Below are positions 34,531-46,959 of a stretch of DNA of 64,000 nt, one piece after another; position 1 is the first letter of the stretch, and each line of letters opens with the position of its first letter. Both the position numbers and the translations under genes were made by a program. Source of the DNA: Lotus japonicus (lineage: Eukaryota > Streptophyta > Magnoliopsida > Fabales > Fabaceae); assembly GCF_012489685.1 (NCBI RefSeq), contig NC_080042.1, positions 17,436,150 through 17,500,149 on the forward strand, given 5' to 3'. The notes beneath the pieces are model-generated. The model was not told the origin of the DNA and did no database searches. It saw only the letters and a list, made by a program, of their open reading frames with translations.

Positions 34531-35190
34531 ATATTCATTAGTTAATTTGTTAAAATTTATAAATATTAAATTTAAATTTACTCCATTGAAATTTCATTAG
34601 TTACTCATTACTGATATTATATTCTATCATTATCAAGTCTACCTCAAACGCATGATAGGATATAAGTCTATCATGTTCTTATCTTATCCAACCCTTATCC
34701 ATCTCTATATTTATAATTTAATAAAGACTAATTTAAGAAAATAATATTAATATTATTTTTAAAATTTATTAATTTAATTATTTATCACTTTCTACTAGTA
34801 AATTAAAATCAATTAATTACTTATGTATTTTAAATTTAAATAGACTTAGTAATAAATAAATTGAATTTAATTAATTTTAAAACAGATATTGACTCATTCA
34901 TAAAATAAATAAATAAATAATAATAGACTAATTACTTTTTAAAATTATTAATTTTTTTAAAATTAAATTCTATCATTTCATTGTTTATATCATATCCTTT
35001 CATTATCTTGCCCACCTCCAACACATGATACATAAAATCTTATCACGTTCTTATCATTTTCTGCCATAATCCATCTCTCTACCCTATCTTGCGCTTATCA
35101 TATCTGATCCCAAACATGTCTTTAAAGGGCCAAGGCATATACTTAAGCACAATGACACCAAGAAAATATGCGCTCGGAAGCTCGACTTAA
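34531..35190. repeat. AT-rich repeat after Sirevirus truncation (unit 2)
   Basis: The same switch point as 11339/11340 in unit 1, so the truncation happened before units 1 and 2 separated. Confidence 0.55.
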
Positions 35191-36070
35191 AGCACTTTTA
35201 ACTTTCTGGCAGAGACATTGAACCTACACATCTAGCCTATAAATACAGGTTTAATCGTTCATTTAGATAAATGCTAGATTGGGAAAGCCTTGGGGCCGAC
35301 AAAATGTTTCGCTGGAAGGCTTGAGTGGACCTTAAGAGCGCTAATATGGATCAAGCTAGGTGAAGGATGGACAAGAAGAATTAATGTGAAATAATGATAG
35401 ACACTTAGGGACTAAGGAGGTACCTGCCTATGTGCGGGCATAGATCTTGCACGAACTCTTGGGCCAAGATATTAAAAGGCCCAAGAGTCGACTAGGGTTA
35501 GTTTAGGGTTCCAATAACCCCCTATAAAAGAGAAATTGTATACGTTGAGAAAAGGACTTTTGATTGATATACATTAGGTGGCTAGGTTATTACAAGACCC
35601 TACCTCTGCAAGGGTTTTAGACTTGTTCCTTCCTCATTTTTCTCTATACATGAACAATAGGGGTCGTATGTGCGAGATCGAGAAATTCATTCCACGGTCG
35701 TGTGGTTTCTTAAGTGAGAATTGTGAGATGGAGACGTGTTACAGGCGCCATAGAGTTTCGCCGGAGCAAAGGTGTGTTTCTCCACTGCGTCGGTGTATAG
35801 AAGAATGGGGCCTGTTCGTTAACAGCAGGTCTTGGAGGAGCATGTTTAGCAGGAGCATGTTTACAAAGATCTCGTACCTAATCCAATGCTTGTCCCAAAT
35901 TAGGACGACCCAGGTCGAGCAGAACTAGATATGGGACCTCCACAACACAAGGGAAAACCGCTGCCACCGGCGGTGACGCTAGAAGATTTTGCACGGCTTT
36001 GCACCAACATTGACGTGATCCGCGTCACACAAGCATCTACAGGCTCAGCTGGATTTCCTCTGCCCTGAAC
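35191..36070 (+). mobile_element. Second Tat-like LTR/leader relic (unit 2)
   Basis: TATAAAAG at 35523-35530, with the METCYRRHRVSPEQRCVSP gag-start-like stretch near 35729. Collinear with 12001-12870. Confidence 0.45.
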
Positions 36071-36539
36071 ACGACCACTGTCAGATGGCTTGCATTAGAC
36101 GAAAACTGTGGTGAAACTCAAGTCATTCTCCGTTCAAGAAATCAATATTTAATGCATAGCTGAATTTCAAATTACTTGTTGCTGTCAAAATAAAATTTAA
36201 ATTGGTTACTAGTGTTATAGACAAAAAAAAACTGTAAAAATACTTATATATGACAATTTTTTCTTTTTAACACCTTAAATCCACTCACACTCAGAAAAAT
36301 AGAAATAAAAGAAAAGAAAACGATATAAATAAGACATATGATTAATGATGTGTTAGAAAATGAAAAAAAAAATACAAGAACAAAGTAAGTGGAAATAGAA
36401 CAAAAGTGTAGAAAAAAAAAGTAGGTCCAGTTTTAAAAACATTTATATTCACACTCAATTACACTTTGAGTATATTTTTACTTACTTTTTATTGAAAATT
36501 AATATGTTGATTTTATTATTCGTATTTAGATATTAATTT
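36071..36539. other. AT-rich stretch without feature (unit 2)
   Basis: Nothing recognised; matches 12871-13339. Confidence 0.5.
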
Positions 36540-36976
36540 CTCAATGGTGATGGTCGCATTCCTACTGAAGATGATTCAGTTGAGCCTGCTAAAGCTTATT
36601 CTGCTGTAGAATCATATCTATGTTCTCCTGCATCGACCGCTAATCATCGGGGGGTAACAAAGACCAGAGGAGGCAAAACGTTGTCAATCAAAACTCCACC
36701 TATGCTCTCAACCTCCTCGCTCTTGTCACCTCCAGGAGCGCGACCTCAAATGGTTATTCTCGCTCCGCCAACGTTTTGATACCCACATCCACCTTTTCTG
36801 CCCAGTACTCTTCCGCTTCCCACTACTACTCTTTCACCTCTACCATTTCCAGGGCTACGTTCACCATTCCAGCTTGGACCTCATCGTCCATCTCTCACGC
36901 CATCATTACGAGTCTTCATCAATTTGAACTAACAATAACTACAAGACCTCGGAAAAGTTTATCATATACCCATAGA
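36540..36976 (+). other. Ser/Thr/Pro-rich coding-like fragment (unit 2)
   Basis: Counterpart of 13340-13760. The Ser/Thr-rich frame is open from ~36776 and runs into the solo LTR. Not recognised. Confidence 0.3.
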
Positions 36977-39900
36977 TGTAAGACCCAAGTTTTTAAGCTT
37001 AGAATAAGTGGAAGAGATTTCCATTTACGATTAGGCTTGATGTATCGTGAAAGGAAACCTGAACAAGAGTTTACCAAATGAAATAAATTTATGAAGGAGA
37101 AAGTTCAGGAAAAGTCAAAGGATCGTATCGAAGTCGATAAAAGTTATAGCACGATCGTTTTACGCTTAAACCTAGGTCAGAAACCCTAGTATATAACTAA
37201 TTTTCACTTTTAGGCACGACGGAAGTTAATTCCAAAAATCTTCAGAGAAATGTTAGAACTTCTCTTTTTCCATATATCACAATCTTTTCGAGGCGAAACT
37301 CTAGGATCTACGAACGTCCGATTCCAATCATCGGAAGTTTGCCGAAACCGAATTCCTGGTATTTCAAAACCCTAGAATTTCTCGACGATGAAGACTTTTT
37401 CTATTCAGAGCTTCAAATGAATATTCTACACGCGTACACCCATTTCTCTTGATGATTTCAATCTTTCTTCCGAAGGAAGTTTTCCATTCCGACATCCGAT
37501 GCAAAAAGCAACTTATCGGGTAAAATAGTTTTATACCGACTATGCTTTAGTTGCCAAAAATACAAAGAGGCCTCATTTTAGTTTTGGAATTCTTTCGCCA
37601 AAACATATCTATTAATTCACGGAGAATGACGCCGGAAAAATCAGATTCGCGAAACTTTCATTTTCCCGCGAATTTCCATCCTCTATATATAGCAAACAAG
37701 TGAGAAAAAAACACAAAACTCCTCCATTTTCTCTCCTCAAGGCCGCGAGTTCATCCAAGGAAGAAGGAAGAAGAATTTTCTTCATTACTTGCTTGATCGT
37801 CGATCAATCAGTTGCTACTTCAAGGCTTCGAGGTATAGTCGCTAATCCTTACCTCTGATCGCTTTTTCCATAGCTTTTCTGTAGAGTTTTCTGAGCGGAT
37901 AGTTTATGGGTTTTTGCAAAACTATCCTGAATCTTTCATTTCTGATTCTAAACCTCTTCTATATGTGCCCAAGATCAGTTCTGCCGGATTAGATTTTCCG
38001 TTATGTCGCCGGAATTCCGCCGGAATCAATTTTAGCCTTAAATACCCATTTTTGGAGTTTTTGAGGTAAAGCTTCAACCTTTAGGCTGAAAACTATCGCC
38101 TTAGCTTAGTGCTAGTAGGATTAGTTGTCATAAACGTCGTTGGTGACGTCCCTGCAAAATTTTATTTTTGGGATTTCAGTTTTGAAAAATCCTAAGTTAA
38201 AAATCATGACCAAAATACCCCTGCGACAGTTTTTGATCCGATAATTTTTCCGAGTTCAGAATACCCTTAGTTACGGCTTATGAAAGCATAGGAACCAAGT
38301 TTGATCGAAGAAAAATCGAGCCCCATAATTGCACAAAGTGGCCGAGCCCTATTAGGGGGGAAGAGGAAAATTTCCTTTTCCGAAAACTTGTCTTTCGCGC
38401 TAGATTATCGTACCTTAGAGTATAGATTACTTCGAGTAACCTTAGTAAGTATCGATAGCTTAGTTTTCGATAGACTCTGATAGTATTTCTGTGGTTTTGC
38501 TCTAAAGGTGATTTTGAGGAATTCCCAGAGGAGCAAGCCTTTGATTGTGAACAAGTGTTAGGAGATCGTCCTGGAGAATCTACAGGTGAGGGCTTCTCAC
38601 TGAATCTCTAGTTAATGCTTAGGGTCGATGTTTTCGACATTGTTTATTGTTTATGCACTGGATTGTGTGTGATTGGAAAATGTTTTCTGAGGCTTCGGCT
38701 GACAATGTAGATGATTCATCTACTGAATGTTTTTGAGATTGACTTACATGCTATGTGCTATGTGGGTAATCTAGGATGTGTGGTGCATGCTTTATATGCT
38801 AAGTGCTAAGTGTTTATGATGCGATTTATTGATATATGACATGTTGTTGATTGTGATGATTTAAATATGCTCTGTACTGGAATCTGAGATTCTGAATGGT
38901 GAGAATAGCGGGCAGGTCATGCCGATTTTATTTTGAGAGTTTTGAGAAAGTTTGATAGGATGAACGAGGTTCGGGCCTTAATTTTGTTTAGTGGATCGAG
39001 ACCTCCTCTGGAAGCGACTTGGGATTGGGAGATCTTGAAAATGTATAAGACTTGCGATAAGACAAAATGGAATCTATTTTATAAAGAAAATTCATAAGAC
39101 CTTAAATAACCTCAAAATCTTTAAGTAATGATAACAACCTCGAAGGAAGGCATTGGAAGTCAAATCATAGTTTTGGAAAAACGAGGAGTGTCGTCGGATC
39201 CAAGTGTTGAGTTTGTTGTTGTGCTGTTGGAGCAGCGTTTGTTGTTGTGCTGTTGGAGCAGCGTTTATTGTTGTGCTGTTGGAGCAGCGTTTGTTATTGT
39301 GCTGTTGGAGCAGCGTTTATTGTGGTGCTGTTGGAGCAGCTATGTGTCATTATGAACTGTGTCTTTTGGTCGCAGAATCGACTTTACCTTAGGGTAAGCT
39401 TTTACAGACTTTAACTTCCCTAGAACACGTGGCGACGTGTCGAGTGAGGACGGAGACGTTGTTTGACTAATCATTTTGCATACATGCAACATTAATGGGG
39501 TAGTAACACAGGACGTACTCTGGACCTCGTCGGTTTCCAAAATGGTCATAAGACCCGGAATGCCGTGAAAGAGCGTTTATAGACGTCTCTTGTAGCAGAC
39601 CGAAATGGCAGACCTACGGGTTTACTGCTGATCTGGCTACCTTTGTGTGGTGTAAGAGGCACGCGGGCCGAAATGGTTCCACCGTGGCTGGTGTTAGGGC
39701 TGATCCGTTTGATGTCCATCCCTTTCCGGAATGCATGTGGTTAACTGGGTTAACCTGCATATCATTTCATGCAACATGCATACTGACTTAGTGATGAGTG
39801 TGTTTGATACTTGTTAATTCTATTTGAGGCATGTTAACTGTGATTTATCGTCATTTATATTCATCATGAGATATGCAACCCTAGGATGTTATCCCTAGCT

Positions 39901-40648
39901 AAAAGCCTAAGTGGCTATCCTATTATCTGTATCTATCCTTGCTATTATTTACATAATTCTTTGGAGTTGACCCTCGCGTCTTCTGTGTGTGCTTTGGCGG
40001 ACAAACGCCCTTTGTCAGATGTCTTTGGCGGACTGGTTCACGACGGTTCACCCTTCGGGGGAAACTAGAGTTGGGATGCTGGAACAGGGGCGCATCGCGA
40101 TAGCGAGCGGAGGACGGAGGATGTACCTAGACTTAGTCGTTCTGGATTCAGATTCGGACGACGATCACGCTAGCATGTAGGATTGAGTGTTAGTGTGAGC
40201 TCCTCGAGATGGGATTAGTGTAGGAGTAGAGTCTTAGCTCTGAACATCATTTGTTTCATTCGGGACAGGGTAGTTTCCCACCTATAGCTTTTTGTGTGGT
40301 TTCGTTACAGGAATCACAGAGAGTTGGTTGGACTTAGGAAGTCTTGTTTCAGGCCGATGGGCCAGCTTATTCTCATTTTGAGGGATAGTGTTGCGGACAC
40401 TTAACCTTTTCTTTTGGTTTGTACTTTTGCCTACGGGCGTTACATCTTTCTCCTTCTGTCACTGGAGGTTTACTCGTGACGAGGTTGCTTCTTACAGCGG
40501 GGGCTGTTTATATATTTGCTTTTCGCATTCGGGTTTTATTCAATTCAGTCTTGTCTTAGTTATTATCAAAAAAAAAAATATTCACGTTTTTCCGCATTAA
40601 GTTTATTTTTGGTTACTAAAGTGACGCCACCGAAATCGGGGTGTTACA
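36977..40648 (+). mobile_element. Large solo LTR (3.67 kb), unit 2
   Basis: Begins TGTAAGACCC and ends GGGGTGTTACA. It is flanked by ATAGA (36972-36976 and 40649-40653), and the empty site is seen in unit 1 near 13787. TATATATAG at ~37684 gives a plus-strand promoter. Shared stretches with the unit 1 LTR (e.g. GACCAAAATACCCCTG, CCGATAATTTTTC) show common family membership; unit 1's copy lies in the opposite orientation. No second LTR and no gag-pol, hence solo. Confidence 0.85.
39211..39341. repeat. 26-bp minisatellite in large solo LTR (unit 2)
   Basis: About 4.7 copies of GTGCTGTTGGAGCAGCGTTT-type 26-mers. Gives Cys/Val-rich false ORFs. The unit 1 LTR has an 18-bp array at the roughly comparable position instead. 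Confidence 0.85.
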
Positions 40649-41288
40649 ATAGACGATATCAATGCTCACATCGAGTAAAATAATGAAGCAAACCAAGTCG
40701 GAACCCTAGCAGAAGTAGGAATGTCTAAAGACCTAGCCGTTTTTGTATAATAATCAAGTGAGCATGCCAATTACAAATGAACATTTTCCTCTTATAGACG
40801 AAAAGTCTAAAACCCTAAATATGATTCCAAATGGGACTCTTAGGCCTCATAGAATAACGATCCAAGATTCATTACATACTGTTAACCATACTTGGCCGGC
40901 CATAATAGTGTAAAATCCCTAAAACAAGGAACCAACTCGCCATCTGCATGAGTGGCTTGCCATGAGCGAAGGCTTTAGAGTGGACGCTTCCTTTGCCCTA
41001 ACACAACTCCCTAGTAATATCTTGATCACCGAAGGCTGACCCTTAGGTTAAATTTCTGGGATCCTTGCTCGCCTCAACCATAAAACATTTTGAGAGCGAT
41101 CGCCTTCGAAGGTGAGCCTAGGAAGTCCCTAATAAGTCCAAATTAAATTAATATTTCAAACACTACATATACATATGTAGAAATATCAAGATATCTAATC
41201 CCAAAATGCAGGTCATGTTATTGATGAATTATTGCCAGAATAAACAGAAAATGAATTCAAGCTTAAGCATTGCGGTATTTTTTTTTTT
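40649..41288. other. Unassigned intergenic sequence (unit 2)
   Basis: Matches 13787-14418 of unit 1. No feature recognised. Confidence 0.5.
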
Positions 41289-41634
41289 TGTTATGAACCG
41301 TCGCGCAGGATCTGGTCATCGGTCAGGACGTAGAAGAATTCTTCTTGCGACCCAATTTGTAGAAAAGAAGCCTGCTCGTCCTTGACAGAGCTTCTTCTAA
41401 TTTACGATTCCTTTAGGAAATACTTGCTTGATTTTATTCAATACTGAAATACCTATTTATAATAAGGGTTGAGTACAAGAAAATAGGAAACTAGGAAACT
41501 CGGAAACTAAGAAACAAATCCTAAGGTCTTATAAAATATGATAGAATCAAATCCTAACTATTAAAATATGCTTATTGATAAAAATAAAACAAATCATATC
41601 AGCATCAATTCAAATATGCATCTATATCATCACA
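41289..41634 (-). mobile_element. Short LTR of chromovirus-like relic (unit 2)
   Basis: 346 bp; same ends as 14419-14820 but lacks ~55 bp that unit 1 retains near 14688-14745. Confidence 0.6.
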
Positions 41635-41665
41635 CCCCTCCTCAACATTGACCTTGTCCTCAAGG

Positions 41666-42694
41666 TCAAATTGTAAGATCGTTCTTCGGGTTGTTGTCAT
41701 CATCGGGAACCTCAATCAAAAATGGCCTTTTACACTCGTGCCTAGTTGAATATGATTCATCACAGTTGTAACACATCCCTTTTTCCCTCATTTCCGCCAT
41801 TTCAGCTCGTGTTAACCTTTTAAAAAAAGGTGTTGAAGAGCCCCCTCTGTTGTTTCCACTTGCTGGCTTGGAGATTTCTCCACTTCCTTGTCAATCTGGT
41901 TTTTGTCAATCAGGCAATCAAATGGCCATTCCTCACAGTCCATGGTGGAAGAGTTCTGTGTGATACCTTTTGTTTACGTTCTAATGCTCGAGCCAGGTTC
42001 ATGGCAGCACCGAGATTTTTGGGTTGCTGCATCTCGATATCAATTCTGAGTTCTTCTGTTAACCCAGTAGTGAACATGTCCACTTTATGATGGTATTTCA
42101 GGTCAGAATTCCTAGCCAGCAACGATTGGAATAGACTAGACATTGGTATTCCTCAACAAATCCTGTTTGTTTTAGGTTCGAGAGTTCCCCTAAGGAATTG
42201 TTACTCAAGGGTGGCCCGAACCTTACATGACAACCTTCCTAAAAACGGTTCCAGTCCAATTCTTCTCCTTCCTGGTCAATATGATCAAACCATAATTGAG
42301 CCTTGCCCAAGAGATGGAAAGCCGCTAGTCCCACGCAATCTTCCTCAGCAGTTCTTTGGCTATGGAAGAATCGCTCACAGCGTTCCAGCCAACCCAAAGG
42401 ATCGTCGCTGCCGTCATAAACTAGAAACTCCATCTTAGAATATCACGGCGCCATGGATTTTCCTGCGCCGTCACGTACACCGGTGCTGCTGTCACGTACG
42501 TCGGTGCTGCTGCCGTCACGTACGCCAGTGCTGCTGCCGTCTGCGCTGGTTCCCAGGGTTTTCTTCTCAAAGTCCCGAACGACGACGAAGAGTTCCGCCA
42601 TATGTTCTTCTAGAGCTTTCTGCCTGGCAGCCATTTGTTCCATGAAAGTGTTCAGCTTTACTGTCAAATCCACGTCCCCCAAAACAACCGACAT
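41666..42694 (-). pseudogene. Chromovirus-like gypsy gag relic (unit 2)
   Basis: Same domain order as 14852-15880, including the shared in-frame TGA after KSMAP. A private nonsense codon after ELDWNRF (42239-42241) adds to the damage. Confidence 0.7.
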
Positions 42695-42779
42695 TGGGGT
42701 CTTTGTTAATCCAATCAGATATGATAAATATTTCCAACCAAAAAGTTATATAAGTTGGTACTTGCTATAACAGGAAAAA

Positions 42780-43283
42780 TCATGGTTCATTGGTGGACTA
42801 GTTTTAACATGGTCCACCGTTAATATTTACAATTAATCTTGCTTAATTTCTAGAAACAGATGAAGAGGCGTAAGTTGTCAATTGATATTTTTTAAAACAA
42901 ATAAAAATAAATATTGTTGCATAAGTAGAGATACCCTGTGAACAGTTGTCCCGAAAGAAAAATTTACACAAAATATGCTCTGCATTTTTTTTTTATAAAC
43001 TTATCTTATTAATAAAATATTTATCTTTAGAAAAAATCATAGTCATATTGCGAACAGCTGTCTGTAATGCAGCATTGATTCAAAATTAATTTTATACTAT
43101 ATGAGCCATGCGAATGAGGATATGCACAAAATTTCAAGCCAGATACATGTCAATACAACATTAATCTATGCATAAAAAATTGACTATAAAAAGAGCAATT
43201 TTTACGTGATTTCGAAATGTGTCTGCAACTCATCCTCTACACTCTTATCCCTCCATTTCTCTTTATTTCGTTCTTCAACAGCC
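42780..43283 (+). promoter_or_regulatory. Promoter and 5' UTR of MADS gene (unit 2)
   Basis: TATAAAAA at 43185-43192, ATG at 43284, CT-rich leader; nearly identical to unit 1, so both copies start with the same proximal promoter. Upstream distances to other elements differ because the unit 2 solo LTR lies ~2.6 kb further upstream. Confidence 0.6.
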
Positions 43284-44024
43284 ATGTCCACCTCAGAAAA
43301 GAAAAGTTGGGGGCGTAAAAAGATTGACATAAAGAAAATGACGAATCAGAAACATTTGCAGGTTACTTTCTCGAAGCGCCGCACTGGGATCTTCAAGAAA
43401 GCAAGCGAGCTCTCCACGCTTTCTGATGCAGAGATGGCTCTCATCGTCATCTCGCCGGGCCAGAAGGTGTTTTCATTCGGCCATCCGAATGTTGAGACTA
43501 TCATTGAGAAGTACCTCTTGGAGGTCCCAACTCAACCGGCTGACAACATGCAATACGTCAATTCTCAGAGTAGCGCTGACGTGCTTGGGCTCAATACAAA
43601 AATATTTCTATTTAACAACCAAATTGATGCTGAGAAGAAGCACATCAAGGAGCTAGATCGTCAGATCAAGGCAGTTCAAGCTCAATTTTGGGGGGCCTCT
43701 CTGATTAAAGAGATGGACAAGTCTCAACTTGAGCAGTTCAAGGGGGCCTTGGATGAGGTCAAGAAGCAAGTCACTCGCTATTGTGACATGCTCCCTATGC
43801 AAGGTGATGTTGATGCTAGTGATGCCCCTACCAACCCACCAATGTATCAACATTTTGCTGCTGGAGCCTCGAACGCCATGATCCCTCTCCACCACCCACC
43901 ACCAACACCTCCTCAGGTGTTTTCACCACTGAATTTTCAAGGCCCAATGATGCAGACTCAAACCTTTTTTGGTGGCCTTAACAACAAGGGAGGACATGGA
44001 GGACCACCCCCTGGTTTCTACTAA
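43284..44024 (+). CDS. Type I (M-type, AGL62-like) MADS-box transcription factor, intact
   Basis: 246-residue intronless gene and the reference for the array. The MADS domain spans ~10-70 (GRKKIDIKKMTNQKHLQVTF, SKRRTGIFKKASELSTLSD), with FSFGHPNVETIIEKYLL at its end. A helical linker (NNQIDAEKKHIKELDRQIKA) and Gln/Pro/Asn-rich tail end in GGHGGPPPGFY. Start chosen at ATG 43284 because the TATA box is ~95 bp upstream and the longer frame begins at a GTG within the likely transcription start. Acts in the nucleus; type I factors usually dimerise with other type I classes and regulate endosperm or gametophyte programmes (family knowledge, not shown here). Confidence 0.9.
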   Translation: MSTSEKKSWGRKKIDIKKMTNQKHLQVTFSKRRTGIFKKASELSTLSDAEMALIVISPGQKVFSFGHPNVETIIEKYLLEVPTQPADNMQYVNSQSSADVLGLNTKIFLFNNQIDAEKKHIKELDRQIKAVQAQFWGASLIKEMDKSQLEQFKGALDEVKKQVTRYCDMLPMQGDVDASDAPTNPPMYQHFAAGASNAMIPLHHPPPTPPQVFSPLNFQGPMMQTQTFFGGLNNKGGHGGPPPGFY

Positions 44025-44552
44025 TATCATCCCATGATGATGAAGATGATGCCCAATTTTTTTTCAAGTTCAAGTTTTTTCAATAATCATAAAACACAGG
44101 CGTAACTAGTTTCATGTACGTGATATAGTTAGGACTGTTTAGGATTTGAAATTTAATTATCGCTTCATAAGTTGTTTTGAAATTTGTTCCCCTTCTATTA
44201 CCTATCTATTATGTAGTTGGGAACAATTGTGGTGTAGTTTCATATATGCATTATTCAAATAAAGGGCTTCATACTAGAAAAAAAAAATTTGTTTTCTTTA
44301 TGTCTTTTCTCTCCAAAATAGCCCCTTATTCCTTCATCTGGTGGAACGCATTTGAAATTTTCAAGTGAAATTGGCCAAAAATATAGATATGTGTTAAAAT
44401 CAATCAAATGTTTTAATATTATTTATGCTGAACATTTCCCACGATGTTGTCCCAAAGGGTCAAAACCTTTATGAGAAGTTTCGACTATGTATATGCCATT
44501 TCATGTATGTAATTTAGATTAATGGTGAAATTTTGTTTGAAGATTAGTAAAA
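44025..44552 (+). other. MADS 3' UTR and flank (unit 2)
   Basis: AAATAAAG at ~44260 is a candidate polyadenylation signal; no further gene. Confidence 0.4.
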
Positions 44553-44680
44553 ACTATGACATAAATCATACTAAAGTATATACGATGATAATTTGCACTT
44601 ACACCATTGTCTATAGAACAGTACTCCTCAGGAGTACCGCTTTATCATCTTATATACTTTAGTATGGTTTATGTCATAGT
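44553..44680. repeat. Foldback with nested perfect palindrome (unit 2)
   Basis: Arms 44553-44591 and 44642-44680, 39 bp each with two mismatches. In the loop, 44621-44637 is a perfect 8+1+8 palindrome (GTACTCCTCAGGAGTAC), which in unit 1 has one substitution. Confidence 0.75.
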
Positions 44681-44799
44681 ATTAATTCAGAACACTCTTA
44701 ATTTATATATAAGGAAGAGGCTACGTATAATAAGGACATATTCTTGCGTAATGTCAAATTTTATGGATTAACAGTGTAAAAAAATTAAAAGAGAAAACC

Positions 44800-45600
44800 A
44801 GAGCTTTCTGCTAGGTTTTGAGCGTTGGAAGGTTCAATTGCCGCTCAAGACCTCTCATAATTTTAATGACGCCATCTTTGATACATTGTCGATTTTTTCT
44901 GTTAACCCCCAGTAAAGACTGGTACGATTCAATTAAACATTTTGTTCATTTGGATTTGTTTGAGTTGTAGCTTTATAATTTGGATTAGGTTTATCGTAAT
45001 TTGGAGTTCTTCATTGTGTAACAAATAAGGTCCTCTTCACAATCGCCCCTATTTAAGGCGTTGTTTTTTCGCGGTTCTTACGCTTTGTTTTTGTTGGGTT
45101 TTTGTGTTGTATTGTGTCCTTTGTCGAGGACTTGTTTCTCGACTCCCACTGATTTCAATAAATTTTTGCTTTTGAAAAAAGAAAATTAAAATTATTTAGT
45201 TACTCATATAAATTTAATTAATTCAAAAAAAAATTAATGAAAATTGAACTAAATTTTAAATTGTCAAAATATTGGTCTTGGTTATATAAACATAGACAAC
45301 TTTTTCTCTTATCACTAGCTACTACTCAATTAATATTATACCATTACTTATATTAGGGTTTTTCCCACTGGGTTTTTCCTATGGAGGTTTTTATGAGACT
45401 CCTTCATTAGCTTTTCTTTTCACCAAAATAGCACAAGGGTTTATAAGAACATTGAGCTGTATTGATTTAATCTTGAGTTCTTCTTCTTTTGTCCTTTAGA
45501 TAATCTACATGAGAGGATTGTTCTCATGATCTATTTATATATCAATAAAATCTTCATGTTCTCGAAAAAAAATTATTCATTACCTCTAAAATATGTATAT
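44800..45600 (+). repeat. Retroelement-like 3' tails at unit 2/3 boundary
   Basis: Same AATAAA plus A-run tails as 22420-23135, with a ~50-bp insertion near 44955-45003 that unit 1 lacks. Confidence 0.3.
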
Positions 45601-46924
45601 TGAATTATTATGAGTAAATATGGACTGATTTTCTCTTATCATCTTCTATACATACTTACAATATTTTTGTACTTCTATATTTATTTATAATTTATAATTT
45701 ATAAATAGAATAACTATTAAAAAAAAATAATACTACTTATAATTTTTATAAAATTAATTAATTATATTATTTATCACTTTCAAATATTAAATTAAATTTA
45801 TTTGATTAGTGGTGTACTTTTAATTTAAATAGAATAATTAATTAAAAATAATTTAATTTTAGTTAATTTAAAAATATATATAGACTCATTTATAAAACTA
45901 AAAAATAATTGACCAATTACTCTATAGAAAAAAAGTAATTATAAATATTAAATTCTAAAAATAATATGTACTTTCATTATTATATCATATCCTATTATTA
46001 TTGTGTCCACCTCCAACACATGATAAGATAAATGCTTATCTTGCTCTTATATCATATCATGCCCTTATCCATATCTTTATCATATCTTGCTCTTATCATA
46101 TCCTAACTACCAAATGGGCCTTTAAGACTAACAGTAGGTCTATTTAAATAAATAGAAGGGATAATCATCAAATTAGTCCTTGTGTTTGTAAAAGAATTTA
46201 ATTTTAGTCCCTCCCCGAAAAAAGTTTGGTCCCCCCACAATCGTATCTAGTTTGGTTTTATTTTCGCCATAAGGCGGAGCTCAAGCGAGGTTTTTGAGTG
46301 GTAAGCAAGTGCTAACGTGGCTTTATCCATGTCATTTTAACTCCATATATATAATTAATAATTTGATTTAATTAAAAATTAAAAAAAAAAATTAATTATA
46401 AAAGAAACTCATATATAAATTAAAGTGCTTCAAAACAGCACACCAAAGAAAGGAATACAAGTCTTAAACCCACATCCAAATTATATTCAAGACCCACACT
46501 CTAGCAAAAGGATAAAATTTGAGATTGAGCATCATTAAAACCTTACTAGGAAGAGCTCATTGGGATAAAAACCTAGTGAAGGAAAAATAATACTTAAATC
46601 TCAAAGAGGCTGGACTAGGCGAGCCCCTAGGGGGCCTACGCCCAGGGGTTACTTGCCAAGTGGCGGTCGCCCAGCCTGGGAATTAGGCTTCCCCTCGCAA
46701 GGCCCAGCTGGCCCATCAGAGCAGTTATGATTCGCTAGGCCCAGCTCCCCTAAATAGGGAGCGGTTACCATTTGTAAAGGACTCTTGGCTCATTTGATCA
46801 ATACACACTTGAGATTCAGTTATTTTCTCTCTCTAAGCAGTTACACTCTCTCTAGATTCTCTCTTAGTGCAATCTTTCTCTACTATAGGTACTACACCCT
46901 ATCTATATGTTCAAGGCAAGAACA
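45499..46924 (+). repeat. AT-rich repeat and Tat-like 5' LTR (unit 3)
   Basis: Same layout as in the other units; LTR end GAACA at 46924. Confidence 0.6.
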
Positions 46925-46959
46925 TTTAGCGTCGTTTGTGGGGAATCGTAAATTTTCTA

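Larger units (their letters stand above)
23064..45498. repeat. Tandem segmental duplication, unit 2 (~22.4 kb)
   Basis: Second direct copy. Both borders share the same sequence context (a TTTA run followed by GATAATCTACATG). It carries the intact MADS gene and a private 3.67 kb solo LTR at 36977-40648. It shares with unit 1 the truncation of the Sirevirus-like element (34530), and it keeps the segments that unit 1 lost near 5830 and 10253. Confidence 0.95.

Noticed and set aside
39128..39392. Cys/Val-rich ORFs that look like small secreted peptides
   Set aside because: They are translations of the 26-bp minisatellite inside a solo LTR.
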